64,000 nt of DNA, taken from contig CM029124.1 in NCBI GenBank assembly GCA_016859345.1, forward strand, positions 11,054,001-11,118,000. The letters run 5' to 3'. The position numbers and the translations under genes were made by a program. Source of the stretch: Istiophorus platypterus. Lineage: Eukaryota > Chordata > Actinopteri > Istiophoriformes > Istiophoridae. This document shows, one piece after another, positions 36,819 to 49,100 of this stretch (position 1 is its first letter; the number at the start of each line of letters is the position of its first letter). The notes under the pieces are model-generated. The model did no database searches, had not been told where the DNA came from, and saw nothing but the letters and a program-made list of their open reading frames with translations.

Positions 36819-38187
36819 CTGTGCAAAATGTTAACATTTACAGTCACAAAGATATGTGTTTCTGGTCCCCGGCAAAAAAATTACTTGAAGAAAAAAACCT
36901 CACAAACACACAAACATAGAAAAATCAACCCAAAACATCAGCATTTTTTTCCTTTCACATTTAACATAGTTGGGAATTACTTCCTCCTTTCTAAAGCAGT
37001 GTGGTTACAAAATGGGTGGATGCCAGACGCATTACTTATACATAAAGTCTCGATCATGATTTACCATGTGTTTTCAGAAGGCATTTTTGCAAAAAAGAGG
37101 CACATGCAGTAACTGTTGGTAAAACTAAAGATGCTTTTAGTCATGTCTAAAACGATTTTGGGGACAGGAAAAGATTAACTTGGTCGAGTGGGAGGAGGTA
37201 TAGGTAGCCTCTATTTTTCATATATACATTTAAATATAAGGCTTTTTGAATGGTTAAGATCAGAAAACAAATTCCAAAGCAAACTTACAGCAAAGAGCCT
37301 TGAAAAAATATTTTAACTTAACTCAGTTATGTAGAAAATATTTCAATTCGTTCAATTTCTTTAGGCCGACATGCCAGGAAACAATCATCAGCAGCATGGT
37401 TGTTACATTGGAGTCAACTTAGTCGCCATGTGTCTACGGCAAGAAAAGCCAATATTCACAGCTTTTTTTTTTTTAGTATTGATACTAAAATTGTTGCTTA
37501 ATTGAGATTTAAACATTAGAATAACTGAGGATTTTTTTAGATTTCAAGGGAGAAGTCTGATTATGACAATACAGAGCTGTAAGTCAGATTCCAAAGTCTC
37601 ATTTTAGATTTTTAAAGACAGGCAAAGATACGTGCGATATCTCCATGAAATTTACTAGTATGAACTCCTAAAAAGTTATTGTAGATGTTAGCTTTTATTT
37701 GTTTTCAATCAAAGTTTTAGAGTTACATTCTGCAAGATTTACTGTTCTTAATTAGTGATTTTAATACCGATGCACATGCATAATTTATTTTTGCATTAGA
37801 CACTTGAAAACTGATGGAGTCAGATCAGAATGCTTTTAACAATGACGACTCTAGGGATAAGTAAAGGGATATTAATACAGAACTATGAGTCTTATTGACT
37901 TTGGGTTGATTGTTCTTTTGAATCTCATCAGATTTTCCACATGAAAAGAGACTGTTCTGCCAAATTAAACAATCACTCTGTAACCAACAAGAAGAATCAT
38001 TGGCATTTAAAAAGGGTGTCATTACCTAGCATCATTTTAACACATTCAAGCAATCTTAAAATAACTAATGGGCAATCAACGGGAAACTGTACCACACACA
38101 CAAAACACACACACACACACTCACACACACACAAACACACCGAACACACGCACACACTTCAAGCAATTAGGAGGAATTAAAACTTAC
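36819..38187. other. pcdh15 intron, with CA-rich tract near 38094-38160
   Basis: A 1.4-kb AT-rich intron whose high-coordinate end, next to the 9-nt microexon, carries an interrupted CA repeat. Nothing else is recognised. Confidence 0.6.
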
Positions 38188-38196
38188 TCTTTGAAC
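38188..38196 (-). CDS. pcdh15: pcdh15 9-nt microexon after the membrane helix
   Basis: Nine bases, GTTCAAAGA, sit between acceptor ctatcaccag and a perfect donor GTAAGT. They complete CA|G (Gln) and add Phe, Lys and the first two bases of Glu. The result is YKQ-FKE-RQAEC, which matches the juxtamembrane F-K-x-R-Q-A-E-C of PCDH15. Without this exon the transmembrane exon would join 36818 as Q-RQAEC, still in frame, so skipping is possible. The reading frame and the FK residues known at this place in the family support it. It is far too short to be seen as an ORF. Confidence 0.82.
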
Positions 38197-39279
38197 CTGG
38201 TGATAGGTTTTGATGCAGCAGAAAGGATAAGAGACAAGGAGGGAGAGAAAGATGAAGACAAAAAAGATGTATAATTACATAATTTGGCAAAACTATCACT
38301 CTATACAATTTTAAAAGCAGGGGATATTTAATATTGGCAAGTCTTTGTAAAACACAGACACATGTTAAAGGAAATAACGACCAATATTCATGCAATCCTT
38401 ACTCAGACCACACAAGATCCTTGATTCTATGTCTACCAATTAGACACTAAACTGGAGAAACAGAAGAAAAACTTTCTCAATGTTATCTTCTATTTCTATG
38501 CAAAGTAGGAAGCACTCAAGCCTCCAGCAGTGACTGCAGGGCTACATGCAAAAGTAGCCACTGCTCTTTTCTTAAGTGAATCCTGTACACTTCATATCAC
38601 CATTACTTATTCACAACAGAAATTCAATTATTCCACATGAATAAACAGATTCATGTTTTAAATATTAAATTGATTTCCAAATTTAGGCAACAGTGAATTA
38701 TGTTGACGCACAAAAATGAAACAATGATTTCCTATATCGTTTAATTTTACTAAAGTAATGTCGCAACCAACAAAGCGCCATCTGCTATGACAGTTTGTGT
38801 GTTAGGTCTAATGTCACCATCAGCAGCTTTCTGCTGTGTGTTTGGTCTGTGCATTTGCATAAGGACAACCACTCCGCCCATCTGCCACGAATAAACATAT
38901 CCAAAACATCAACGTTTAGGGAACACTCGCAGCTTACTGGTGATTAGAGGGGATAAGAACCCGACTCCTGCCAACAAAGAGTTTAGGTGCCTCACCAATG
39001 TCAGTAATGCTTTAAACAAAAAGTACCATATTTTTCGTTAGCTGTTTGGTGTGTGGTGTGCGTATGAGGGAGATACAGCCAGAGAGACAGAGAGAGCACT
39101 GTTTACTGCGTGTGTTTTGGCCAGAGATGATTAAGTAGTGTGAAGACGCACTGTGACGGTCACAATTGGCTGTAGATATTTGTCACAAATGAGTGTTAAT
39201 TAATCTGCTTTCACAGAGCATGAGCAGGGAGATTAGCTAGGCAAAATGCGCAGTCAGCATGTCTGATGAGAGAGAGAGA

Positions 39280-39349
<70 letters not shown>

Positions 39350-39675
39350 GACAGCAAAAAAGCAGGAAGTGTTCTTGATTTATCTTAAACATTTGATAAA
39401 TTCACTTTTCAACAATGCCATTTGTGGTTTTGCTGGCTCCATTCTAACAGGCCACAGGGTATTGGATGTAAACAATTGTTGACATTCAAACAATAAATAT
39501 CTGATTTGTCCATGAGGAGAAAAAACCTTTCACTAAAACCGAGTGTAGCACTGTATCCCCAAGATAATGGTCTGCCTAATTAAAATCTATTTCCCTCTTA
39601 ATATTCTGACAACCAGTTAAAGAAGATTAATTGATTACTGAAGCCACTGATTACCACTGAGGTAAGACTACTCAC
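38197..39675. other. pcdh15 intron with long CA microsatellite
   Basis: A 1.5-kb intron with an uninterrupted (AC)n of about 35 units at 39280-39347, preceded by a short (GA)n. No exon is seen other than those listed. Confidence 0.7.
39280..39347. repeat. (AC)n microsatellite
   Basis: About 68 bp of perfect AC dinucleotides following a (GA)5 run. Confidence 0.95.
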
Positions 39676-39894
39676 TGTTTATAGGTGACCATGACAATGA
39701 GAATGGCAGGGATGCAGCAGAGGATGATGATGATGGCCAGGGCCAGTAGAGCTCCCTCCGTGTAGCCCACAGCCTGGGCTGCCTTCTTCACACTGGCCAC
39801 AATGTCTGGGGAGCGGATCTCGAGGATGCGGCCGCCCTCGCCCAGGTACGGCTGAAACTCCTTGTTGATTTCTAACACATTCCCATCAAGAAAT
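39676..39894 (-). CDS. pcdh15: pcdh15 exon: end of MAD12 and transmembrane helix
   Basis: A 219-bp exon, acceptor ttaaacacag and donor GTGAGT. It encodes KFLDGNVLEINKEFQPYLGE, then GGRILEIRSPDIVASVKKAA and QAVGYTEGALLALAIIIILC, followed by CIPAILIVMVTYK. The run ALLALAIIIILCCIPAILIVMV is a single 22-residue membrane helix. It contains the two adjacent cysteines and the proline typical of PCDH15, and is followed by TYKQ on the cytoplasmic side. The exon ends CA, which the next exon completes to CAG (Gln). Just 5' of the acceptor the minus strand carries a 16-T tract (39902-39917 as A on plus). Confidence 0.97.
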
Positions 39895-41879
39895 CTGTGT
39901 TTAAAAAAAAAAAAAAAAGACGAGAGAAGGAGGGGAAATAATTTTCTAGTAGCACGGAGTCACCAGGTGTGTAATTTGTCGTAATCTTGTAAACTCTTGA
40001 ATATTATTTTTATCTAACACTTGTATATTCAGCATTTTTATAGTGACAATGTGTTTAAGGATAACATGAAAACAGCTTTATAGCGTATTTTAGTTCAGTG
40101 TTGAACTGTCTCACCCTCAACTTTACTGTTGTGATTCACCCTCACCGCTATTAAAGTGGCCTTTTTGGCAGCCGGCAGCTGTTTTCATTGAAAAAGCTCT
40201 AACTCTCACTTTGCTCTACCTACTCAGCACCAAATGGCATTGACAGTGATTGGATGCTTAAATACCTCATTTGCTGAGAGACAATTATTTCAAGGTCAGT
40301 GACATCTGGTAATTTAGATCATCACATTCTGAGTGCTGTAAAAAGCGACTGGGGATCGGCAAACTGTTCACAGACATTTAGCTTTTTCTTAAAGTGCAAT
40401 TGATTTTGACCACTTAAAAAAAATAAATGAAATCCTTTGTGTGACCTTTCTACATGTGCTGATTCACAGTTTTGACCACAGACCTGTGGCAGAATTTGCA
40501 TCAGGATTTGCACTGAAATGTTCATGCATATAACCAATCCACCCACTTTTGTCCCAATGTTATTCAAGCATTCTGAATCCCAAAAGAGTGCGCAGGCTGC
40601 CACGTCCAATTACTGTCATTTTTGTTTTTCTATAGGTGAATAAATGAGTGGAGATGGAAGTTATTAACTGGCCTCTCTGGTAATCTATCCTCTTGAGTGC
40701 TCAAATGGTGGAGAGTTCTGTATTGAAGGTTGCATAAGGACATTGTATAATGCAAAAATCTCACTCACTATGTTGTCTTTATCCTTCTGCCCCTGTGATC
40801 TGACAGCAAAGTCGCAGATATATAACATGGTGTTACCCCACAACATTGTCAGACATGCACTGCATGCATAAAAAAACCTTTCTCCTCCTTTCCTTGACAG
40901 TGTCTGTATCTAAGGAAGCAGATTCTTTTAAGAGAGGGTATGTAGCAAGCCTCTTTTAAAATTAGCTCAGCTCTCTCAGAAGCTGCCGCTTGTGATCATG
41001 GTGATAGTCACTAGTTTGGGTTAAAAAAGAAAAAAAAAAACTGTCCTCAAGGTTGCAGCCTCAATACCCCCACTTAAAAAAAGGCTGTGTTGCTCATCTT
41101 ATTGTCAAAGACAAGGATATAATGTTTATAGATGAATTCAGCACATCCACAAAGCACCTCTAAATGTCATTTGAGCGGAAGATTTCCAAATGAAGTGAAA
41201 CTGTCATAATCTTATTCCAAAGAGAAGGGAGGAGGTTTCTCCCCCCTTCCCTTTGGGAGGTTCCCCCCCATTCTTCTTTCTTCTGATGGGATGGAAAAGA
41301 GTCTTGATAGCACTATTTCTGTGGTGCTTTGATAGCATGTGAACATGGCCCCTCTGTGGACTAACCGCATTTTAGGACACTGTTTCAAACAGACCCTGGC
41401 CAAACAGGAAAGGAATTGTTTCCTAATCTGTATTTGTATAGAATGTATTGCTATAGCATATAAGCAGGCTTGTGGAAAAGCCTTTGAGGAACTGGCATGA
41501 CAGATTGATGGACTGATTGAAATACACCCTGCTTCACTCTCACTTCATCCACCCCTAACTTCACACCCACATTTTTCTCCCTTAAATCTTCCCCTTTCTT
41601 ATGACATATGAAAGATATGGTGCACATGCAGGAAAATCAAAGTCTTATAAAGAATATAATGGCTTCAAAAAAGCGGAGATGGTGCAGAAGATGAAGTCAA
41701 GGGGAGCCAGAGAAAGAGATAATTGCTGACACACTGTATAGACAGAGGGCAAAGAGACACTCTCTATTTCTATCTATCTGTATTTTTCCAGGGGAAAAAG
41801 CAGCACATCAGGGGCATTAGGACGTCAATCTAAACCAAATGTTGGACTGGATATTTTGAAATAAAATTCACCCACTCAC
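39895..41879. other. pcdh15 intron, nothing recognised
   Basis: A 2-kb intron. Besides the A tract next to the transmembrane exon acceptor there are only short homopolymers. Confidence 0.6.
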
Positions 41880-42056
41880 TTGAAGAGCTCCTGGCGCGAA
41901 ATAGCCCTGTTCGTGAGCGGGTCAATGGCGTACACCATCAGGTCCGACTTACTGTAGTCCTCTAGTTCAAACCCATCACCATGACGACGCGGCCCAATTG
42001 ACTCTACAATCACCTTGGCACCTGGAATCTGGTCCTGGACGTGGCGCTCCAGGATG
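41880..42056 (-). CDS. pcdh15: pcdh15 exon: core of MAD12/PICA domain
   Basis: A 177-bp exon (acceptor ttcatttcag, donor GTGAGT) starting one base into the frame and ending two bases into a codon. It reads ILERHVQDQIPGAKVIVESI, then GPRRHGDGFELEDYSKSDLM, VYAIDPLTNRAISRQELF. This is the helix-strand core of the membrane-adjacent domain, with DQIPGAKV and VYAIDPxTNRAI close to the mammalian sequence as I recall it. No motif residue appears missing and the frame is intact. Confidence 0.96.
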
Positions 42057-43211
42057 CTGAAATGAACACGGAACCCACAGGTGGAACTCAGACAAAGAAA
42101 GTAATACAGGTGTAAATACTAAAGGGCAGTTATTTGTGTAGACTTATGTCAGCCGAAACCCTGGATTGTATTTGTTAAAACCATTATGGCACCTCTGTGC
42201 CCAAAGCAATATGAGAGCCATCAATCACAAGTGCTGCACTCTGTCAATGATTGTCCCACTGGTCAGAAGTATACTTCTCCAGATTGGGCTCTGGCAACGC
42301 AGGACTATGACGATACTTTTTAGGCAGGGAGAAACTCACACTTCAAATTACAGCCAATGAAGGACAGCCCCGCCGTCTACCTTTGCCACAGAGGATAAAC
42401 TGTTCGAGCACTCAGGTAAAATGGCCTTCAATCATCACCAGCGCTGTTTAAAATCCCAGACCTCTTAAATGACATCACGGCAAAAAAGCTTGACATGACT
42501 AATGTGTGTTTTTTCAGGCTAAACATGAGTGTCACTCGTGCAGGAGAGACACAACAAGCTCTTGAAAAACAACTATTAAGACCCATTTGCCTTTCAGATT
42601 AACTAATTAGGCTAAACACTGTGCCCCAAGAGCCTGAAAGAGATGTTTCATGGATCTCTATCATAATTAATTTGGATTGGAAGAGCAGACTCCAGAGGAA
42701 AGACACAACTGTCTCACTGGCTAATCCATGATCTTACCTGATCGATCACCAGACAACAACGAAAGATTATTTTGGTGTAAAATCAGTTTCTATGAGTCCG
42801 TCTTTATCTTGTTTGGCACAGCTGAAATATACACACCAATCCAGTGCTTAAAAACAATTTTGTGTCCAAATTAAGGTGTCACCTTGAACCAAGTTCAGCT
42901 CATATCATAGCAGGCAAAGCACTGCACAAAAAAGATGCAATTAATTTTCCAATGTCAACCCTACTAATATTAGAGGGCGTCAAAATGTACTGGAAAATAA
43001 TATGCTGAAGGGATGAGAGTAAGAGAGGAGATACGGTGACGGGTATCTGATGGAAGAAATATTTAAAATTTTACCTTCTTATTACACAGTAGCTTACTTT
43101 ATGTAAAATTAATGCAAAAATTTACTCCTAGCAACACTGATATTGGTTTCGTCTTATTTAATAAGGGTATTTGGGTTGTACATATTGCAATCATGTTAAA
43201 TGTTGTCTTAC
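42057..43211. other. pcdh15 intron, nothing recognised
   Basis: A 1.15-kb intron of mixed composition with no repeat or exon that I recognise. Confidence 0.6.
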
Positions 43212-43300
43212 CTGATGAGCTGCTCCTTATTCTCTTCCACTAAAGTCGGTGGGACAGTGGACACAACAACTTGCATGTCCAATGCATTGACCACAGAAAC
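43212..43300 (-). CDS. pcdh15: pcdh15 exon: start of membrane-adjacent MAD12/PICA domain
   Basis: An 89-bp exon with acceptor tttctcag and donor GTAAGA. It encodes VSVVNALDMQVVVSTVPPTL and then VEENKEQLI, ending two bases into a codon. The segment DMQVVVSTVPPTLVEE begins the non-cadherin, ferredoxin-like domain between EC11 and the membrane, called MAD12 or PICA in structural work on PCDH15. That domain holds two PCDH15 chains together as a cis-dimer. The next exon completes AG+C as serine. Confidence 0.94.
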
Positions 43301-44398
43301 CTGAGAAAGCAGGATAGAAAGAAAGGGAGAAAAAAAGAAACCAGGAAGTCAAAAGGACAGCAATAAATAGAGATAAATAATAATTAATCCAGTTATTCAC
43401 ATGTCCTACACTGAGCCTGGTCAACTTATTCAACTTCTTCTTTCGCTAAACCAAATGAGAACCCTCTAATTGCCTAGCTTTATTGGTGCCATGCGGCAAA
43501 GCTAACAGGGTGTAATTCTCATGCCACAGTTAAGTGCATAGGAAACAGCCTCTGTGCTCTGTAGCCAAATCTCCCATGCGGCTCCTGTGAAATTAGGTTT
43601 CCCCTTGAAAATTAACGAGCACCATGGTTAAGCACTCGCTGCTCTCTCATATCCAGGCAATGTCCCAGACCCTCCTTCTGTCTCATTAGAGGCTTGTTAG
43701 CCAGACATATTTCACTGAAACGAAAAATAAGCCTGCCCACAGTCAAGAAAGATGAGCACTGAATTGGGGGCAAAGCCTTGCTCAATCGCAGCGAGGGCGT
43801 GGGGGAAATTATTGGGAAAAAGAAATGCCAACAGAAATGAGAGACCCACATTAAGACAAACATGCAGACACAAACACACGGAGACACACAAATGTACATA
43901 ATTGTATATTGTGCATGTAATGTACATGACTGAAAGAAAGAGCTTAATTGGATCATCAGTGAGTGGCAAAGGCCACATATTGGCTGCAATCAAAACACTT
44001 TGTACTGAGTAAACAAAATCCTCATCTAGGCTCATATTAAATTATTATGAAGAAAAACAGACACCGACTTTCACTCACTCTTATATGGGCAGTTTGTGGC
44101 TGTGCTTCATGGCTGGACTCCTTTGATATATTGACAGAATTATTGTTAAGACTGCCATTCATGCCTACAATTCCACCTCATAAAACATTACTCTATAAAA
44201 CACGTTAGACGGGCACTCCAGTGATTTAGTATTGCTCCTCCATAAAGCACGGCTTGAGAGAGAAACAGAATGGTCAGAATCTGTATGGCGGAGGCCAAGA
44301 TATACTGACTTTTACTCAGTTCCTTGTATTGGTCTAGCTTCAAAACATCAGGGCCTGCGCTTGAAATAATGCAATCTGAGACACAGACTTCTTATAAA

Positions 44399-44476
44399 AG
44401 AGTAATTCAACATTTTGGGAAAGACGATTTTCGCTTTCTGGCAGAGAGGACAAGGAGGAGATCAATACCACTCTGT
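44399..44476 (-). mobile_element. MITE arm fragment
   Basis: AGTAATTCAACATTTTGGGA, then GATTTTCGCTTTCTGGC and GATCAATACCACTCTGT, are the outer-end motifs of the same teleost repeat family, in the orientation opposite to the copy at 45400. Confidence 0.65.
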
Positions 44477-45399
44477 CAAAGTGGCAGTCTCAAAAATTTC
44501 AGCTCTTGTCTGAATTGATCACATTTGGTTACTGGTGGTTACAGTAAATGTGGTTTAATACTGCGGGGTTAAAGAATTCTGGGTGCAATAAAACAAACTA
44601 CTGTCATTTCAATAAAGCAGTCGAGCAATATCGGGCCTTTTTCCATCATTCTGTGAGCAACCGTGATCAGAATTTATGATGCCCATGGCATGAGACTGCA
44701 AACAACAGGGCACAGCGAAAGGAGCTGGTTACCTCGGTGAGGAGGACATGCAGCCTGTTGCCTGCAGCTCTTCATCTAACAGCTCACTGTGGCTGCTCCT
44801 GACTGTTCCATTGCTCCCTGCAATATTTCAAACTTATCCTTTGCCCAAAATTGCTGAACAATGTCAGCCGCCTCGTTTTGTTGAGGCATTTTTGATTAGC
44901 AATAGCAGTAAGGGCTCACCGACAAACACATCTGATTTCCTGTGACTACTTCATAATAGATGGCAACCTGTGTTTTGCCAGTTAAAAGCTTTTAATGTGA
45001 AGCTGGAGTAGTAGGAAATGTTGGGTTTACATTAGTAGTAACTTAATACAGCATTTTTTTTTCTGGGAATTTCACCACACCCAGTTCATAACACTGCAAA
45101 TATACCAATATTGCATTACTTTCATCAGTGGGCCATAGGCTCGCTCACAGTTGTGTTACCTGATTCGACGATTAACAGACACTGATATAGATAAATATCA
45201 TGGAGATTGCCCCTTTAAAAATAACGCTAATAACGGTAGCAGTTGGTTAGTTTGGTACATGGATTAAAAACACAGGTAAATGGTTCGCCTATTTCTGTCC
45301 AAGGGTAACAAGTCTGGCACATAACCCCATGTATTAAGGCTAATTATAAATTTTATACTTACTTTTTTTTATACTTACATCTTTGTACAGATAAAACAT

Positions 45400-45645
45400 G
45401 CCTTGAGCCGCAGTAGAAGAAAGGGCAGGTGGATTTTGTGACCTTAAGACAGAGTCAGGCTCGCCGTATCTCATTGTTTTCAGCTTTTGTGTCAAGCTAA
45501 GCTAACTTGCTGCTGTGCTGGCTGTGGCTTCATTTTTATCACAAAGATATGAGAGCGGTATTAATCTTCTCTTGGAACTCAGACAGAAATCAAAGTGTAT
45601 TTCCAAAGATGTCGAACTTGTGCTTAAAAAATCCCAAAAGCCCAT
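45400..45645 (+). mobile_element. MITE arm (GCTAAGCTAA-type teleost repeat)
   Basis: Contains, in order, GTGACCTTAAGACAGAGTCA, AAGCTAAGCTAACTTGCTG, GGCTGTGGCTTCATTTTTAT, GAGAGCGGTATTAATCTTCT and TATTTCCAAAGATGTCGAAC. This is the known order of a very widespread fish repeat. Together with 44399-44476 it may be the right arm of one element whose middle has been expanded or interrupted. Confidence 0.8.
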
Positions 45646-45976
45646 CTGACTGATCTCCTCTCTATAACAGAAAACATTATACAGCAGTTTTCACAGGCCA
45701 TGGGTCACTACTCTCCAGTGCCCACTGAATTGACTCTGATATGTACAATTGGTGGAACACAGGAGACAGGAGACATTGCAAACTATTCCTATACAGTGTA
45801 CACTGTCCACTGCAACACAACATGCAATTATTGTGCCACTGGTAATATATATAAAAGTAATTATATATATATATGTAAATATAATATATAAACATAAATA
45901 TATAAATATATATATATCATGTAATTTATTGACCTTATACATGCAAACCATAAAAGGCATCATACTGTATACTCAC

Positions 45977-46192
45977 CACCACTTCAGCACTGCTGCTGAG
46001 ACCTTTTCCATAGTCATCTGTGGCAATAACTTCAAACTTGAAGTAGGACCTGCGCATATTTCGAAACATGATGGCCGACTTGATGATACCCGTGTAGGTC
46101 TCGATGACGAAGCTGTCCTGGCCCTCTGCTGTGGGTGGGATAATCAGGCGGTATGCCATGGCACTGTAATTCCCGGTGTCCTTGTCGGTGGC
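45977..46192 (-). CDS. pcdh15: pcdh15 exon: body of cadherin repeat EC11
   Basis: A 216-bp, 72-codon exon in phase 0 at both ends, with acceptor taatatag and donor GTGAGT. It reads ATDKDTGNYSAMAYRLIIPP, then TAEGQDSFVIETYTGIIKSA, IMFRNMRRSYFKFEVIATDD and YGKGLSSSAEVV. ATDKD is the DxD calcium motif of EC11. The last acidic pair, TDDYGKGLS, ends the repeat without a following DxNDNxP linker, as expected for the cadherin repeat nearest the membrane. Because it is symmetrical in phase, this exon could be skipped without breaking the frame, though that would destroy EC11. Confidence 0.96.
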
Positions 46193-49100
46193 CTATATTA
46201 GACATATAGAACAAAATTTTTTTTAAAATCAGACAGGAAAACGTAGACATCTCGTACTGATGGAAATTAAAAAAATGAGAAAGTAGTTATTTGGATCATA
46301 ATGAAAAACAGTGGACTTTTTATTTCAGAGGAAAACATGGCAAATTGTCCTTGTGTGATTTATTGTTGATTGGAATCCACTCCCCTATGTTGCATCAATT
46401 TTACCGTCACTTATCACACAATTATTCTTCGGGCGTAAGACAAATCAAAACAATTCAATTTTTTTCATGAAAATGGAAAATCAGAACTGTCTGGATATGT
46501 AACTAGAGGTTAGCACAGTTTTTTCTTTGGGCAGAATTTTCCTTTAATGATCCAAGATTTATCCCCATAGTGTTAACTTATGTAATGTCAGAGCCTTTGA
46601 TGAACAATTATTATAATGTTATATAATCAACCATATTAAGATAACAATTATAGCAAATTCAGGTCCTGGGAGTGGGAAACATTGACAGTTTATCACATTT
46701 TTTATTAAGAATTCATTCATCATAGCAAACAAAGAGAAGAAGGCAAATTGTGGAGCTTTTGAATGTTATCCTTCTACTGGTGGAGATATTTGCTAATAAT
46801 TTTGTTTCATCATGCAGGTGCTCTGTAGCTGACAAGAGGGAAGAGAGCTGCAGCTGGAGGCTCATAAATTATCTTAAGTGGTTTGCGTCATGCTGCTGCA
46901 GCTTTGCCCATTGTTAACTACTCTGAGAGGAGGCAAGGTTTCCCAACTTTGAATTTGAATTGTTTCAACACTGATATAACCTTTTTAAGCTGATATGTTG
47001 ATTTCTTTGACCTTTTGATATCCTGGGATAAGAAAAAAAAAATCATGATTAAAAACAACATATCATTTGTCAGAGTCATAACTCACATGAAGCGTGACCA
47101 CTTTGTCATAGTAGGAAAAAGCACATTTTTACTACCATCGACCTCTGAGGCACAAGCCCTGACTGGCCAATGAGCTCATACGCAGGCCTCAATTTTCAGA
47201 GTGCTTCTCATTTGCTATTGACACAAATATGACATAGGTGAATTCTTTAATTTTTGTATAGCTAATGGAGTGGGTAGGTGGGGGGGTCCCAATGAAAAAT
47301 CTGCACAAATCATCAGAGTGAGATATCCTCATTGGGTAAAGACAGTTTTAAAAAATATATTTAAAACAGTATCATATACGGTGTCTGTAACATTTTAAGA
47401 GCAGCTATGGACACTAGGGGTTTGTTTCCAACCTGACACAAGACAGCAGATGAAAATGTATGGATCCTGATGGTTTACATTAAAAAACCATCACAACACC
47501 AAAGAATCCATTTGTAAAAGAGCTTTGACAGCTTAAGGCATCTCCATGTTTTTCTTTAAAAAGCTTTTCACTATGTTTAAAATAAGGGGACCAGCAGTGA
47601 AGGAGGGAGTTGATGTAGAGCGGCTGTCATTTGGCTACCCACGAATCTTATTACTTACTGCTTAAAAAACAGGGTTGAGTCAAGTGCCATAACGTGCAGG
47701 GTATAATCATGCAATCAGTCTTCTCTTCTAAACAGCACTACCTTGTAAATGTAATATTTTTCATGTAACTTTTCCACACCTCTAACATCAGACTTCAGAA
47801 ATAAATACGCCAAACCTATCTGGCACTGCAGAGTTTGTTTGCTTACATAAGAATGTCTGCCAGTTTCTGTTTGTGACTATATTATGTGACTGTCCTATTT
47901 ATGACTAAGGGCGAAACATCACAAGGTCAAAAGTATCAGAATATGCCAAATGTTGACGATATTTCTAATGATTATCTCCAGAGAAAGGGACGCTCAGCTT
48001 CTTTGCTAATTAATTCAAGTGCAAACGCTTCACACCAGACATACTCTAAAGAAGCTTTGGCCTCGGGGAAATTAAAGATAGCACTTGACCTATAATTCTA
48101 CACTTTGGTGCCTATTCAGACTTAAGGGAAAGACAGAAAAGTGAGTCCAAATTGGTTGGGTGGTTAAAGGCGCAGCATAGTGTTCAGCTGTTTAAAGTTC
48201 TAAAAGTGCGGCATCTGAATCTACACAAAATGGGTTTTATATATTTAGAGGACTTAGGCAATGTGAAAGGTTATTGTTTACAAATCATTTCCATCATTCA
48301 TGATTCCAAAAAAGACGATTCTGCTCTGAATTCCTTATCTGAACGTTACAATAACTTCCATCACTATTTCTGTAGTAAAAATTCTGACAACTTGGGCATA
48401 CGCTGAATCCAATTAAATGAGCTGATAATTTGTTTCATGCAATTTGCATTCACAATGCTTTCTACGTTATTTGTGATTAAATGAAAATTATATAGTATAT
48501 CTATACTTTAAAAAAAAAGATGTATTGTCCCTCGGAGTATCAGCTTGCTATGCTAAGGTGAGTTTTTCTATGCCTAAAGCATGCAAAATTAGGCTAATTA
48601 CAGTTTAATCAATTGAGAACGATGAATTTCCAGGGTGCAATTTAAGGCATCATTGAAAAACCCTAACACAAAAACCTTTTTACTAAACTTTAGGAGAAGT
48701 TTCATAGAAATTTACTAATGAAAACAAACGCTTGTTGTTAACATTTGTCAGAACACTTGCCAATCAATTTGGCAGCAGATTTAAATTTTGGGGATGGAGC
48801 CCTCTCATTTTAACTTAAGATTTAGGCTCTAACCAATGTGAAAATGAAGATGAGTAACACAAGGCACATCACACTTGCTTGAATATACACATGTCAGACA
48901 AATACCTTTGAACATTCTGTTTCATCTTTGACACGCTCATTCTACATATAGATGAAGATCATCAACCCATAAACATGATGATGTACTGAGCAGAGGTTCA
49001 GTTCCTAAAATGCTCTTTAGTGTCTGTGCCCATAAAGGAACTCCTGTGAATCTCTCTCTGTATTTTGATTTCCTCAACTGCTTTTCATGTGATCGACTTC

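Larger units (their letters stand above)
43301..45976. other. pcdh15 intron with MITE pieces
   Basis: A 2.7-kb intron. Carries two oppositely oriented fragments of the same repeat family as at 30434 and an AT-rich (TA) stretch at 45847-45920 just below the EC11 exon. Confidence 0.6.
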
